Of a stretch of 64,000 nucleotides of DNA, positions 46,060-56,696 are shown piece by piece; positions within the stretch are counted from its first letter, which is position 1; the number at the start of each line of letters is the position of its first letter. A program made the translations under genes and the position numbers. The notes beneath the pieces are model-generated. The model was not told where the DNA came from, searched no databases, and saw only the letters and a program-made list of their open reading frames with translations. Source of the stretch: Sphingomonas sp. Root720 (GTDB lineage: Bacteria > Pseudomonadota > Alphaproteobacteria > Sphingomonadales > Sphingomonadaceae); NCBI RefSeq assembly GCF_001428605.1, contig NZ_LMID01000012.1, positions 417,027 through 481,026 of the forward strand. Direction: 5' to 3'.

Positions 46060-47322
46060 TCAGCTCGGCAGCAACAGCCCCGCCAGCGCCGCCGACATCA
46101 GGTTGGCGAGGCTGCCCGCGATCAGCGCCTTGATGCCGAGCCGGGCGATCACCGGGCGCTGGTTGGGCGCCAGGCTACCCGCCGAGGCCATCTGGATCGC
46201 GATCGACGAGAAATTCGCGAAGCCGCACAGCGCGAAGGTGGTGACGGCGAGGCTGTGCGCGCTCAGCGTCTCCCGGATCTGGCCGAGATGGATATAGGCG
46301 ACGAACTCGTTGAGGACGATCTTCTCGCCGAACAGACCGCCGGCGACCTGCGCCTGCTCCCAGGGGACGCCGAGCAGCGCCATGACCGGCGCGAAGACGA
46401 AGCCCAGCAGCTGCTGGAAGCTGAGCGCCGGATAGCCGAACCAGCCGCCGACGCCGCCGAGCAGGCCGTTGGCCAGCGCCACCAGCGCGACGAAGGACAG
46501 CACCATCGCGCCGACCGACACCGCGATGCGCACCCCGGTCTGGGCGCCCTGCGACGCGGCCATGATGATGTTGGCGGGCCGTTCCTCGGCCTCGTGCGCC
46601 TCGGCGAGGGTGATCGCTTCTTCGGCCGGATCGTCGCCGAGCGGCAGCTCGCCCTCGGGCGCCCGGGGGTCGGGCATGATGATCTTGGCCATCAGCAACC
46701 CACCCGGCGCGGCCATGAAGCTGGCGGCGAGCAGCAGGTCGATGCTGATCCCCATCGCGGCATAGGCGGCGAGAATGGTGCCGGCGACCCCGGCCATGCC
46801 GGTCGTCATCACCGCGAACATCTGGTGCGGGGCGAGGCCCGCCAGATAGGGGCGGATCACCAGCGGCGATTCGCTCTGCCCGACGAAGATGTTGGCCGCC
46901 GCGCACAGCGATTCGACCCGGGAGACCCCCGTCACCCGCTCGATCGCGCCGCCGACCCAGCGGATCACCGCCTGCATGATGCCGAGATAATAGAGGATCG
47001 AGACGAGCGAGGCGAAGAAGATGATCACCGGCAGCGCCGCGAGCGCGAAGCTGGCGCCGCCGATCTCGGGCTTCACCAGCGATCCGAACAGGAAATCGGT
47101 GCCCGCCTGGGCATAGCCGAGCAGGTTCGACACCCCCGTCGACAGTCCGGCGAGCACGGTCTTTCCCCAGGGGACGTAGAGGACCAGCACCGCGATCGCC
47201 GCCTGCAGCGCGAAGGCCGCGCCGACGACGCGGAAGCGGATCGCCCGGCGGTCGGACGACAGCGCCACCGCCACCAGCAGGATCAGCGCGATGCCGGCCA
47301 GGCCGGTCAGCCACTTGGTCAT
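46060..47322 (-). CDS. nupC: Concentrative nucleoside transporter (CNT/NupC family)
   Basis: This inner-membrane symporter takes up nucleosides with protons or sodium. The 420-residue protein has about ten helices and the family motifs GQSESPLVIRPYL and KIVLNEFVAYIHL, with CGFANFSSIAIQ. The intracellular loop (about 225-250) is acidic. It is divergent from the queuosine-type transporter gene. No regulator is next to it. Confidence 0.93.
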   Translation of the reverse strand: MTKWLTGLAGIALILLVAVALSSDRRAIRFRVVGAAFALQAAIAVLVLYVPWGKTVLAGLSTGVSNLLGYAQAGTDFLFGSLVKPEIGGASFALAALPVIIFFASLVSILYYLGIMQAVIRWVGGAIERVTGVSRVESLCAAANIFVGQSESPLVIRPYLAGLAPHQMFAVMTTGMAGVAGTILAAYAAMGISIDLLLAASFMAAPGGLLMAKIIMPDPRAPEGELPLGDDPAEEAITLAEAHEAEERPANIIMAASQGAQTGVRIAVSVGAMVLSFVALVALANGLLGGVGGWFGYPALSFQQLLGFVFAPVMALLGVPWEQAQVAGGLFGEKIVLNEFVAYIHLGQIRETLSAHSLAVTTFALCGFANFSSIAIQMASAGSLAPNQRPVIARLGIKALIAGSLANLMSAALAGLLLPS

Positions 47323-47408
47323 GTCAGCGCGATTCCCAGCCCACCCGAAAATCCCACCATGGCGAGGCGCCGCAGCCGGTCAAGCGCTCTTTCGCGGGTG
47401 CAATAAAG

Positions 47409-47422
47409 CCGGTAGCAACCGG
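47409..47422 (+). promoter_or_regulatory. Hairpin at the transporter start codon
   Basis: CCGGT-AGCA-ACCGG forms a 5-bp stem ending 3 bp before the ATG at 47426. There is no ribosome-binding site outside it. It could control translation. It does not match a known preQ1 riboswitch consensus that I can recall. Confidence 0.35.
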
Positions 47423-47425
47423 TCC

Positions 47426-48070
47426 ATGCATGCCTCCTCCGCACCCGCGCCCTCCCGTTCGCTCTTCATCCTGTCGATCTTCTACGGCGGCATGGTCTGC
47501 ATCGCCGGGGTGCTGGGGGTGAAGCAGGTCGCGATCGGCCCGCTCGCGGTGGAGGCGGGCATCTTCGCCTTCCTGCTGCTGGTGGTGATGGCGAGCGCGG
47601 TGGCCGAGCTGCACGGCCGGGCGGCGGCCGACGCGCTGGTGCGCTGGGGCTTCCTGCCGCTGATCGCGTCGGCGCTGCTGATCCGGCTGGTGGTGGCGCT
47701 GCCGACCGATCCCGGCATGTACCCGCCCGCGGTCGAGGCCTTCCCGATCGTCGTCGGGCAGGGCGCCCGGATGATGATCGCCGGGCTGATCTCCTACGGC
47801 CTGTCGCAGACGCTCAACGTGCTGATCTTCGACCGGCTCAAGGGCAGCGGCGTCGGCCGCTTCGTCTGGCTGCGCGGGATGATCGCCAGCGTGATCAGCC
47901 AGATCGCCGACACGGTGATGTTCATCACCATCAGCTTCTACGGCGAACGCGAGATCCTCGGCCTGATGGGCGGGCAGATGGTGACGAAGGTGGTGCTGTC
48001 GGTGATCCTCGTACCGCCGCTGATCACCCTGTTCGTCGCCTGGGGCCGGCGGGTGGATGCGCGGACCTAG
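47426..48070 (+). CDS. VUT-family (queuosine precursor) transporter
   Basis: The 214-residue protein has about six helices and the VUT/YhhQ pattern: [65 protein letters not shown] and FYGE. Members take up queuine or preQ0/preQ1 for tRNA modification. The ATG at 47426 follows a hairpin and lacks a clear ribosome-binding site. It is 80 bp upstream of argB. Confidence 0.88.
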   Translation: MHASSAPAPSRSLFILSIFYGGMVCIAGVLGVKQVAIGPLAVEAGIFAFLLLVVMASAVAELHGRAAADALVRWGFLPLIASALLIRLVVALPTDPGMYPPAVEAFPIVVGQGARMMIAGLISYGLSQTLNVLIFDRLKGSGVGRFVWLRGMIASVISQIADTVMFITISFYGEREILGLMGGQMVTKVVLSVILVPPLITLFVAWGRRVDART

Positions 48071-48150
48071 CCGGCCTGCGGGGCGCGCGCATCGCACGCC
48101 CGCGAACGCGATGCTTTATCCCGCGGCCCGCCTCCGCTAAGGGGCGCGCC

Positions 48151-49056
48151 ATGTCGACCGATCACAGCCCCGATCCGCTCCTCCTCGCCAAGGCCGAGAC
48201 CCTCGTCGAAGCGCTGCCCTATATGCAGCGCTACGCGGGCGAGACCTTCGTGGTCAAATATGGCGGCCATGCGATGGGCGATCCCGAGGCGGCGCGCGAC
48301 TTCGCCGAGGATATCGTCCTGCTGAAGGCGGTCGGGATCAACCCGGTGGTCGTCCATGGCGGCGGGCCGCAGATCGGCAGGATGCTCAAGACGCTCGGCG
48401 TCGAGAGCAGCTTCGTCGACGGGCTCAGGGTCACCGACGCGGAGACCGCCAAGGTCGCCGAGATGGTGCTGTGCGGTTCGATCAACAAGGAGATCGTGTC
48501 GTGGATCGCCCAGGCGGGCGGCCGCGCGGTCGGCATCTCGGGCAAGGACGGCCGCATGGTCGTCGCCGAGAAGGTCCGCCGTACCCGGCGCGATCCCGAC
48601 AGCAATATCGAGCAGGTGGTCGACCTCGGCTTCGTCGGCGAGCCCGCCGATATCGACCGGCGGGTGATCGACACCATATCCAAGGCGGGGATGATCCCGG
48701 TGGTCGCGCCGATCGCGATCGGCGCGGACGGCCAGACCTACAACGTCAACGCCGACACCATGGCAGGCGCGATCGCGATCGCGCTGGGCGCGGCGCGGCT
48801 GTTCCTGCTGACCGACGTCGCCGGCGTGCTCGACAAGGAGAAGCAGCTGATCCGCGACCTCAGCCCCCCCCAGATCGCCGCGCTGCGCGAGGAGGGCACG
48901 ATCCAGGGCGGGATGATCCCGAAGCTCGAGACCTGCGTCCATGCGGTCGAGGGCGGAGTCGACGCCGCCGTCATCCTCGACGGCCGGGTGCCGCACGCGA
49001 TGCTGATCGAAGCCTTCACCCGGAGCGGCGCCGGCACGCTGATCGGGATGGCCTGA
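48151..49056 (+). CDS. argB: Acetylglutamate kinase
   Basis: ArgB phosphorylates N-acetylglutamate in arginine synthesis. The 301-residue product has [37 protein letters not shown] and [10 protein letters not shown], all family motifs. An N-terminal extension of about 20 residues suggests the arginine-inhibited hexamer type. It is convergent with dapD across a terminator hairpin. Confidence 0.97.
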   Translation: MSTDHSPDPLLLAKAETLVEALPYMQRYAGETFVVKYGGHAMGDPEAARDFAEDIVLLKAVGINPVVVHGGGPQIGRMLKTLGVESSFVDGLRVTDAETAKVAEMVLCGSINKEIVSWIAQAGGRAVGISGKDGRMVVAEKVRRTRRDPDSNIEQVVDLGFVGEPADIDRRVIDTISKAGMIPVVAPIAIGADGQTYNVNADTMAGAIAIALGAARLFLLTDVAGVLDKEKQLIRDLSPPQIAALREEGTIQGGMIPKLETCVHAVEGGVDAAVILDGRVPHAMLIEAFTRSGAGTLIGMA

Positions 49057-49067
49057 TGTCCCGATAT

Positions 49068-49089
49068 CCCCCTCCCCGAGAGGAGGGGG
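49068..49089. terminator. Terminator-like hairpin between argB and dapD
   Basis: CCCCCTCC (49068-49075) and GGAGGGGG (49082-49089) form a perfect 8-bp stem around CCGAGA. It lies between the convergent argB and dapD genes and could stop both, though no T-run follows. Confidence 0.5.
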
Positions 49090-49099
49090 TTCGGCCTGA

Positions 49100-49920
<821 letters not shown>

Positions 49921-49924
<4 letters not shown>

Positions 49925-50592
49925 TCCGGTCCCCCTGTAATTGCGTGCAGCCATTGGCCGACATCCTGGATCTCAAAGTCGATGAAGCTCGGGTCGGCGT
50001 CGTGGTTGCCGAGTTCGGAGCCGTTGTTCACCCAGACGGTGGTCATGCCGATCGCCTTGGCGGGCTTGAGGTTGCGGGCCATGTCCTCGACGAACAGCGA
50101 GGTCGTCGGGTCGATGCCGAACGCCCGGACCATCGATTCGTAGCTCGCGACGTGCGGCTTGGGCTGATAGGCGCAGGCGTGGATGTCGTGGATCGCCTCG
50201 AAGCTCTTCGACAGGCCCAGCCGCTCCAGCACGCGGGCGGCATAGTCGGCATCGCCGTTGGTGAAGATCAGCTTGCGGCCGGGCAGCTTGGCGACCGCCT
50301 CGACCAGCCGGCGGTCCTCCGCCAGCACGTCCATCTCGACATCGTGGACGAAGGCGAGGAATTCGTGCGGGTCGATGTCGTGGCTGCGCATCAGCCCCGA
50401 CAGGGTGGTGCCGTGCTCGCGGAACATCCGCTTCTGGATGTGCTTCGCCTCGACCGGGTCGACGCCGAGCAGCCGCTCGACATACAGCCCCATCCGCACG
50501 TCGATCAGCCCGAACAGGTCGGCCGACGCGGGGTAGAGCGTGTTGTCCAGATCGAAGATCCAGGCATCGATATGGTCGAGCGCAGGCGGCAT
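49921..50592 (-). CDS. HAD-family pyrimidine 5'-nucleotidase-like phosphatase
   Basis: The 223-residue product has the HAD motif FDLDNTLYP (catalytic Asp), LIFTNGD and a C-terminal [12 protein letters not shown]. This pattern is typical of pyrimidine 5'-nucleotidases (SDT1-like), so nucleotide dephosphorylation is likely but unproven. The ATG at 50592 starts just before the HAD motif. It ends in the dapD start, so the two are co-translated. Confidence 0.87.
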
Positions 50593-50695
50593 GGCCGCGC
50601 GAGTAGCCTCTGGGGGGAACGGGCGCAACCGCCGAGCGCGCGGGACGGGGGACGGCGGCACCTCTCCGCGCGATCCCCGGACGGCGTCCTCGCGT

Positions 50696-52459
50696 CTAGG
50701 GGATGCGCCGCCACAGCTTGAGCGTGCTGCCCGCAAGCGGCACCGGCACCAGCCATGCCGGGGCCTTGCCGGCGACCAGCGCGGCCATCAGCCCGTTCGG
50801 CGCGGCGCCCGCATAGATGCCCGTCTCGGTGCCGGTCGGGTCGATCAGCACATAGGCCATGCCGTGCGCCGCCATGACGCGGCGGGCGGCCTCGGGCGGA
50901 CCGGTGAAGGTCAGGATCACCCGGCGGATCGCCTGGGGATCGCGATGGTGGCCGCTGCCGGCATAGCTGTGCGGGGTGGCGACCAGCAGGCGCGGGGTCA
51001 GGTCGAGCCCGGTCAGGATGGTGCTGCGCGGCAGATGCGCGAGCGCTTCGAGGCTGGTGCAGGGCGCGAGGCAGAAATGGCTGGGCGCACCGGCCTTGCC
51101 CGCTTCGGGCCCGGCGCGGTCGACGACCAGCCCGCCCGCCGCGATCGCCCCGATCGGCGACAGCGCCAGCAGCGCGGCGGCCGAGCCGAGGACCCGGCCG
51201 GGCATCGATCGCCAGCGTCCGATCGCGCCGAGCAGGCGGGCGAGCAGCCAGCCCGCGCCGGGCAGCGCGCAGCCATGGGCGAAGCCGCTCGCGCGCTGGA
51301 CCAGGAGAGAGACCGCGAAGGCCGCGCCGAGGATCGCGAGCATCGTCAGCCAGTCGCGCGCCTCGGCCGCCGTCCGCGCGCCGCGCCAGGCGAGCAGGGT
51401 GCCCGCCAGGCCGACGAGCGGGAAGCCGAGCAGCATCGCCGCATTGTCGGCGGGCTGCCGCCAGACGGGCAGGCCCTCGAGAACATTGTCGTACCAGAAG
51501 CGGCGCGAGACCGGGTCGAGCGTGCCGAACGGTCCGGCGAGGCAGGCCGGCGCGGTCGCCGCCAGCAGTGCGACGCCGAGCGCAGCGGCGATCCCGAGCG
51601 CCGCGACGCGCGCGGCCGGGCCGCGCTGCGCGGCGATCCGCAGCCCGATCGCGGCGACCAGCGGGGTGACGATCAGCGGTCCGAACCAGGCGGGGCTGAC
51701 CGCGTCGCACCAATATTGGCTCCAGGCGGCCCGGCCGTGGAAAACGGCGAACAGCGCGAGGCTGGCGATGCCGAGCGTGCCGGCGAAGGCGCGCAGCCGT
51801 GGCTCCCCGCCCCGCCACAGGCCGCGCAGGCCGAGCAGCAGCGCGATCGCTATCACCATCGGCAGCGCCTCGAGCGAGATCGCCAGCCACAGCGCGGCGG
51901 CGATGCCGCCCGCAATCCCGCCGCGCCGGGGATCGCGATCGAAGCAGGCGGCGACGGTGAACAGGCCGAGCATCGTCTGCCAGCCATGATGGTCGATGCG
52001 CAGAGGCAGATCGTGGAACAGGATCATCGGCGCGGTCGCCGCCAGCGCCGCGGCGAGCAGCGCCGCGCGCCGATCGGCCAGCCGGGCGGTGACGAGCGCG
52101 ACCGCCGCCAGGCTCCCCGCCAGGGTGATCAGCGGCACCGCGCAGGCGGCGACGCGCTCGGCCGCCGCCGCGCCCAGCAGCGGTTGGAGCAGCAGGATCA
52201 GCCCGGCGATCGGCAGGTCGACGATCCGCGACCAGTGCATCGGCACGCCGTGCGGCGGATCGATCCGGTACTGGGTGACGTCGAAGAAGCTCTGCCCGCC
52301 CAGCCAGTCGCGGACCTGCTGGAGGCGGAGGAAGTCGTCGGGGTCCCACATCCCGAGCTGGGCGATGCGGTGGCGCGCGACCGCCAACAGGATCGCCGCC
52401 GCCAGCGCCCAGATCGCGGCGACGCCGAGGGCGAGGCGGCGGGGGGAGAGGTCGCTCAC
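50696..52459 (-). CDS. STT3/PMT-like multi-pass glycosyltransferase
   Basis: The 587-residue membrane protein has about ten to twelve helices and ends in a soluble domain. The N-terminal loop contains MWDPDDFLRLQQVRDWL, like the DxD-type first loop of STT3 and PMT glycosyltransferases (Asp39, Asp41, Asp42), and FHDLPLRIDHHGWQ. It probably uses a lipid-linked sugar at the periplasmic face. It starts with GTG at 52459 and follows the flavoprotein gene by 40 bp. The acceptor is unknown. Confidence 0.7.
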   Translation of the reverse strand: MSDLSPRRLALGVAAIWALAAAILLAVARHRIAQLGMWDPDDFLRLQQVRDWLGGQSFFDVTQYRIDPPHGVPMHWSRIVDLPIAGLILLLQPLLGAAAAERVAACAVPLITLAGSLAAVALVTARLADRRAALLAAALAATAPMILFHDLPLRIDHHGWQTMLGLFTVAACFDRDPRRGGIAGGIAAALWLAISLEALPMVIAIALLLGLRGLWRGGEPRLRAFAGTLGIASLALFAVFHGRAAWSQYWCDAVSPAWFGPLIVTPLVAAIGLRIAAQRGPAARVAALGIAAALGVALLAATAPACLAGPFGTLDPVSRRFWYDNVLEGLPVWRQPADNAAMLLGFPLVGLAGTLLAWRGARTAAEARDWLTMLAILGAAFAVSLLVQRASGFAHGCALPGAGWLLARLLGAIGRWRSMPGRVLGSAAALLALSPIGAIAAGGLVVDRAGPEAGKAGAPSHFCLAPCTSLEALAHLPRSTILTGLDLTPRLLVATPHSYAGSGHHRDPQAIRRVILTFTGPPEAARRVMAAHGMAYVLIDPTGTETGIYAGAAPNGLMAALVAGKAPAWLVPVPLAGSTLKLWRRIP

Positions 52460-52499
52460 CAGATCCCCGCCGCCGGAAGGAAGGATAGAAGGGTCGGTT

Positions 52500-54035
52500 T
52501 CACGCCGCCCGCTTGTCGACGATCCGGACCGGCACCAGCCGTTCGGAGGCCAGCGCCGCGGCGATGCCGGCGTCGTCGCCCTCGCTGCCCGCCTCGTGAT
52601 ATTCGGCGTCCTCGTTGACCGACCAGACGTCGTGGCGGCGCGCGCCGGCGGCGATGTTGCGCGCGGTGAGCATCGCGGTCATCATCGCATGATCCTGGTT
52701 GTTGTAGCGGTGCATGCCGTTGCGGCCGACGAAGTGGAGCGTCGGATAGCGCGCCTCCAGTTCGCCGCGCACCGCGGCGACATGGCCGGCATAGTCGTCG
52801 TCATAGACCGGATAGGCCTTTTCCTGGCGGACGACCGCGCCGCCGACGACCGCGGCGGGATCGCACAGGCCCAGCGTCGCCAGCTCCCGCGTCGCCAGCG
52901 CGACCAGATCCTCGTCCGACGACGACCAGAGGCCGTCGCCCTCGAAGCAGAAATATTCGAGGCCGACGCAGGCCAGCGCCGCGTCGGGCACCATTTCGGG
53001 GGACCAGCTGCGGAAATTCTGGATGCGGCCGACCTGGACCCGATCGTCGTGGATGTAGATCCAGTTGTCGGGGAACAGGTCGTCCGAGCGGATCATCAGC
53101 GCCACGGTCAGGAAGTCGCGATAGGCGAGCGCCATCGCGCTCGGCAGGGTCGCCGGCAGCGGATGGATCCGGATCGCCAGCTCGCGCATCGGCGCCGAGC
53201 TGACGACATGGTCGGCGGTCAGCATCGCCAGCCGGCCGTCCTGGCCCATCGCGGCGATCCGCCACAGGCCGGCGGTCTCGTCCCACGACAGCTGGTGGAG
53301 CCCATGGCCCATCAGCAGGCTGTTGCCCTGCTCGAGGATGCGGTCGCGCGCCGCGTCCCACATCATGCCGGGGCCCTTGCGCGGATAGCGGAAGCTTTCG
53401 AGCAGGGTCTTGGCCTGCATCCCGTCATTGGGACGCCGGTTGAGGCCCAGCGAGCGCCGGACGCCGTCCCACACCGCCTTGCCCAGGCTCAGCCCCTTGA
53501 TGCGCTGCGCCGCCCAGTCGGCCGACATCTCGTTGCAGGGCATGCCCCACACCTTCTCGGTATAGGTCTTGAAGAAGATGCCGAACAGCCGCGCGCCGAA
53601 CTGGTTGACCACCCATTGCTCGAAGCTCTTCACCTCCTTGTGGGGGAACATCTTCCAGCGGAAGAAGCTGGCCATGCACAGGGTCGACTGCCACAGGCCC
53701 AGGTTGCGCAGCGCCTCGAAGGCGCGCAGCGGGTAGGAATAATATTTGCCGCGATAATAGATGCGGCTCATCCGCGGCCGCTCGATGAAGTCGTCGGGCA
53801 GCAGCTCGTTCCAGAGATCGACCACCTCGCGCGACTTGGAGAAGAAGCGGTGCCCGCCGATGTCGAAGCGGAAACCGTCATGCTCGACGGTGCGGCTGAT
53901 CCCGCCGACCTGGTGCGGGTCCTTCTCGATCAGGGTGACGGAGAAGCCCTGCTTGCCGAGCATATAGCCGGCGGTCAGCCCCGCGGGCCCCGCCCCGATG
54001 ATCGCGACATCGACATGGTTGGTGGCGCGCGGCAT
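52500..54035 (-). CDS. FAD-dependent oxidoreductase, UDP-galactopyranose-mutase-like
   Basis: The 511-residue protein has the FAD-binding motif AIIGAGPAGLTAGYMLGKQG (residues 11-30), and DIGGHRFFSKSREVVDLW, YYRGKYYSYPLRAF and FVGRNGMHRYNNQDHAM. These are typical of the UGM-like amine-oxidase group. A sugar-ring mutase or related role in surface polysaccharide synthesis is suggested by the STT3/PMT-like gene next to it. The ATG at 54035 has a GGA site. The reaction is not proven. Confidence 0.78.
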   Translation of the reverse strand: MPRATNHVDVAIIGAGPAGLTAGYMLGKQGFSVTLIEKDPHQVGGISRTVEHDGFRFDIGGHRFFSKSREVVDLWNELLPDDFIERPRMSRIYYRGKYYSYPLRAFEALRNLGLWQSTLCMASFFRWKMFPHKEVKSFEQWVVNQFGARLFGIFFKTYTEKVWGMPCNEMSADWAAQRIKGLSLGKAVWDGVRRSLGLNRRPNDGMQAKTLLESFRYPRKGPGMMWDAARDRILEQGNSLLMGHGLHQLSWDETAGLWRIAAMGQDGRLAMLTADHVVSSAPMRELAIRIHPLPATLPSAMALAYRDFLTVALMIRSDDLFPDNWIYIHDDRVQVGRIQNFRSWSPEMVPDAALACVGLEYFCFEGDGLWSSSDEDLVALATRELATLGLCDPAAVVGGAVVRQEKAYPVYDDDYAGHVAAVRGELEARYPTLHFVGRNGMHRYNNQDHAMMTAMLTARNIAAGARRHDVWSVNEDAEYHEAGSEGDDAGIAAALASERLVPVRIVDKRAA

Positions 54036-54210
54036 CAAAGGTCCTTCGAATCCGGATATCGCGCCACCCATCGCCGACGAGCCGCTAAGACATGGTTAAC
54101 GCGCGCGGGTTCGCGGCCCGAAGGAGGCGCTTTCCGCCCGCGCGGGCCTTCGCCATTCTGTCATCGGATTGTCGTAACCGGGCGGATCGGACGATCGGCC
54201 GGAGGTGGAC

Positions 54211-55248
54211 ATGCTGAACATGGGACGGGACAAGGCGAAGCCGCGCGTCGTGGAGTTCGACCCGGTGCTGGCGGCGCTGGTCGCCGAACGGCTGGCGCAG
54301 GGCCTGCATCCGTCACTGATCGCGATGCAGTTCGCGCAACGCGCCGATCCGGAGCTGGTCGCGGCCTATGCGCGCGACATCGAGAGCCATCCCTATTTCC
54401 AGGGCGCGCTGGCGGTCTCCGACGCGCTGCGCAAGCGCGACTGGATCCTCGACTGCCAGGCGCGCTCGTGGCGCCAGTCGCCCGACGCGACCCGGATCGA
54501 CCGCCGCGAGGCGCTGGCTCCCGCCAGCTTCCTGCGCGACTATTATGCCAATCAGCGCCCGGTGGTGATCGGCGGCCTCGTCGACGATTGGCCCGCCCTG
54601 TCGCGCTGGACCGCCGACTATCTGGAGGCGAAGGTCGGCCGCGAGACCCCGGTCGAGGTGCAGAAGGGCCGCACGTCGCGCAGGGATTTCGAACTCGACA
54701 AGCTCGCGCTGCGCAAGACGGTGCCGTTCGGCGAGGTCGCCGACGCGTTGCGCAGCCCGGGACCGTCGAACGACCTCTACGTCACCGCCAACAACGGGGC
54801 GGGCAACCGCGCCGCCTTCGGCCCGATCTGGGGCGATTTCGGCCCGATCGACGGCTATACGCTCCCGCGCGACGGCAATGACGGCTTTCTGTGGATCGGC
54901 CCGGCGGGCACCGTCACCCCCTTCCACCACGATCTCACCAACAATCTCCTGATCCAGGTGAAGGGCCGCAAGCGCGTCCACATGGTCCCGAACTGGGAGG
55001 AGGCGCGGATGAAGCCGGTCCGCCGCCTGTTCAGCGAATGGACGCTGGAGGCGCTGCTGAAGGCCGGCGAAACGCCCGGCGACGGGCCCCCGACCCTGAT
55101 CGAGACCGAGATCGGCCCCGGCGACGCGCTCTTCATCCCGGTCGGCTGGTGGCACCATGTCGTCAGCCTCGACGAAAGCTATTCGGTGCTGTTCACCAAC
55201 TTCGCCTGGCCGAACGACTTCGCGACCCCGTTCATGCAGGCGCGGTGA
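54211..55248 (+). CDS. JmjC/cupin-8 Fe(II)/2-oxoglutarate oxygenase-like protein
   Basis: The 345-residue protein has a helical N-terminus (1-85) and a cupin-8/JmjC domain: PVVIGGLVDDWPALSRWT, then HHD with likely iron ligands His239 and Asp241 (TPFHHDLTNNLLIQV) and His315 or His316 (GWWHHVVSLD). Such proteins hydroxylate amino acids in proteins or are of unknown substrate. GGAGG lies 5 bp before the ATG at 54211. It is divergent from the UGM-like gene. Confidence 0.85.
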   Translation: MLNMGRDKAKPRVVEFDPVLAALVAERLAQGLHPSLIAMQFAQRADPELVAAYARDIESHPYFQGALAVSDALRKRDWILDCQARSWRQSPDATRIDRREALAPASFLRDYYANQRPVVIGGLVDDWPALSRWTADYLEAKVGRETPVEVQKGRTSRRDFELDKLALRKTVPFGEVADALRSPGPSNDLYVTANNGAGNRAAFGPIWGDFGPIDGYTLPRDGNDGFLWIGPAGTVTPFHHDLTNNLLIQVKGRKRVHMVPNWEEARMKPVRRLFSEWTLEALLKAGETPGDGPPTLIETEIGPGDALFIPVGWWHHVVSLDESYSVLFTNFAWPNDFATPFMQAR

Positions 55249-55304
55249 TCGGCCGGCGAGGCTGGCCAAAGCCGTTTCGGTCGCCTAGCCATGGCGGTGT
55301 GAAC

Positions 55305-56696
55305 ATGTCCGTCAGAAACCGGCGCGGCCGGCTGAAGCCCTTGTCGCTGATGGCGCTGGCCGGCGCGATGCTGGCCGCCGCGGCGCCCCCCGCCGAGCCA
55401 GCCAAGCCTGGCAGCGACCTCAGCCTCTACAGCGATGCGACCGTCGTCGACGGCACCGGCGCGCCGGCCCGCGCGCACCAGGACATATTGGTGCGCGGCG
55501 AGCGGATCGTCGCGGTGGCGCCGCGCGGCACGATCGCCGGTACCGAGGGCGCTCGCCGCATCGACCTGGCCGGGCGCTTCGTCATCCCCGGGCTGATCGA
55601 CACCCATGTCCATCTCGCGACCCCGCCCGACAATGCCCAGGCGGCGGCGATCCTGCGCCGCAACCTCTATGGCGGGGTCACGGCGGTGCGCGACATGGCC
55701 GACGACATCCGCCCGGTGGCCGAACTCGCGCGCGAGGCGCTCGCCGGGGAGATCGCCGCGCCCGATATCTACTATACCGCGCTGATGGCCGGCCCGCCCT
55801 TCTTCCAGGACAAGCGGGTGCTGGCGGTGACCCTGGGCGTCACGCCGGGCAAGGCGCCGTGGATGCAGGCGATCGACGACGCGACCGATCTGCGCACGGC
55901 GGTGACGCTGGCGCGCGGAACCTCGGCGACCGCGATCAAGATCTACGCCGATCTGCCGCCGCGCCTCGTCCGGGCGATCACCGCCGAGGCGCATCGCCAG
56001 AAGATCCTGGTCTGGGCGCACAGCGCAGTATTCCCGACCCGCCCGGCCGACGTGATCGCGGCCGGCGCCGACACGATCAGCCATGTCTGCTATCTCGCCT
56101 ATCAGGTCGAGCCGGTGATGCTCGCCGCCTATGAGGACCGGACTCCGGTCAACGAGGCTCTGCTGGCGCCCGACGACGACCCGGTGATCGCCGGCCTGTA
56201 CCGCGCCATGCTGAAGCGCGGCACGATCCTCGATGCGACCGGCAGCCTGTTCGTGCGCCACGACGTGGAACGCAAGGACCATCCCGAAATGCGGCGGCTG
56301 CGCTGCACCGGTCCGGCGACGATCCGGCTGACCCGGCAGGCCTGGCGCGCGGGCGTGCCGATCTCGACCGGGACCGACAGCGTGTCGGACTACCGGCACG
56401 ACTGGCCCGAGGTGCATGACGAGCTGTTCTTCCTCGCCCGCGACGTCGGCATGCCGCCGCTCGAGGTGATCCGCTCGGCGACGCTGGTCGGCGCGCAGGC
56501 GGCGGGACAGGCGCGCGACATGGGTTCGATCGCGGCGGGCAAGCTCGCCAATTTCGTCGTGCTGACCGCCGATCCGGTTGCCGACATCGACAATATCCGG
56601 ACGATCGAGACGGTGGTGAAGCGCGGCCGCGCCTATCCGCGCGCCGCCTATCGGCCGACGACGAAGGCAGAGATGGGGGACGGCGATGACGATTGA
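55305..56696 (+). CDS. Secreted metal-dependent amidohydrolase
   Basis: The 463-residue protein has a basic signal peptide (MSVRNRRGRLKPLSLMALAG, cleavage near AAA at 25-30). A prolidase/imidazolonepropionase-like amidohydrolase domain follows, with the metal motif DTHVHLA (His101, His103), AIKIYADLP (Lys), WAHSAV (His), ISHVCYL (His) and the catalytic Asp in STGTDSVSD. It probably hydrolyses amide or peptide-like bonds in the periplasm. Its 3' end overlaps the M19-like gene by 11 bp. Confidence 0.85.
   Translation: MSVRNRRGRLKPLSLMALAGAMLAAAAPPAEPAKPGSDLSLYSDATVVDGTGAPARAHQDILVRGERIVAVAPRGTIAGTEGARRIDLAGRFVIPGLIDTHVHLATPPDNAQAAAILRRNLYGGVTAVRDMADDIRPVAELAREALAGEIAAPDIYYTALMAGPPFFQDKRVLAVTLGVTPGKAPWMQAIDDATDLRTAVTLARGTSATAIKIYADLPPRLVRAITAEAHRQKILVWAHSAVFPTRPADVIAAGADTISHVCYLAYQVEPVMLAAYEDRTPVNEALLAPDDDPVIAGLYRAMLKRGTILDATGSLFVRHDVERKDHPEMRRLRCTGPATIRLTRQAWRAGVPISTGTDSVSDYRHDWPEVHDELFFLARDVGMPPLEVIRSATLVGAQAAGQARDMGSIAAGKLANFVVLTADPVADIDNIRTIETVVKRGRAYPRAAYRPTTKAEMGDGDDD

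Noticed and set aside
43105..47406. A very long open frame on the plus strand opposite addB and nupC
   Set aside because: It is antisense to clearly recognisable addB and nupC and is rich in Arg, Asp and Gly with no domain. High GC content leaves long open frames on the opposite strand.
47323..47425. preQ1 riboswitch before the queuosine-type transporter
   Set aside because: The hairpin does not match a preQ1 consensus I know; it is kept only as an unassigned hairpin.
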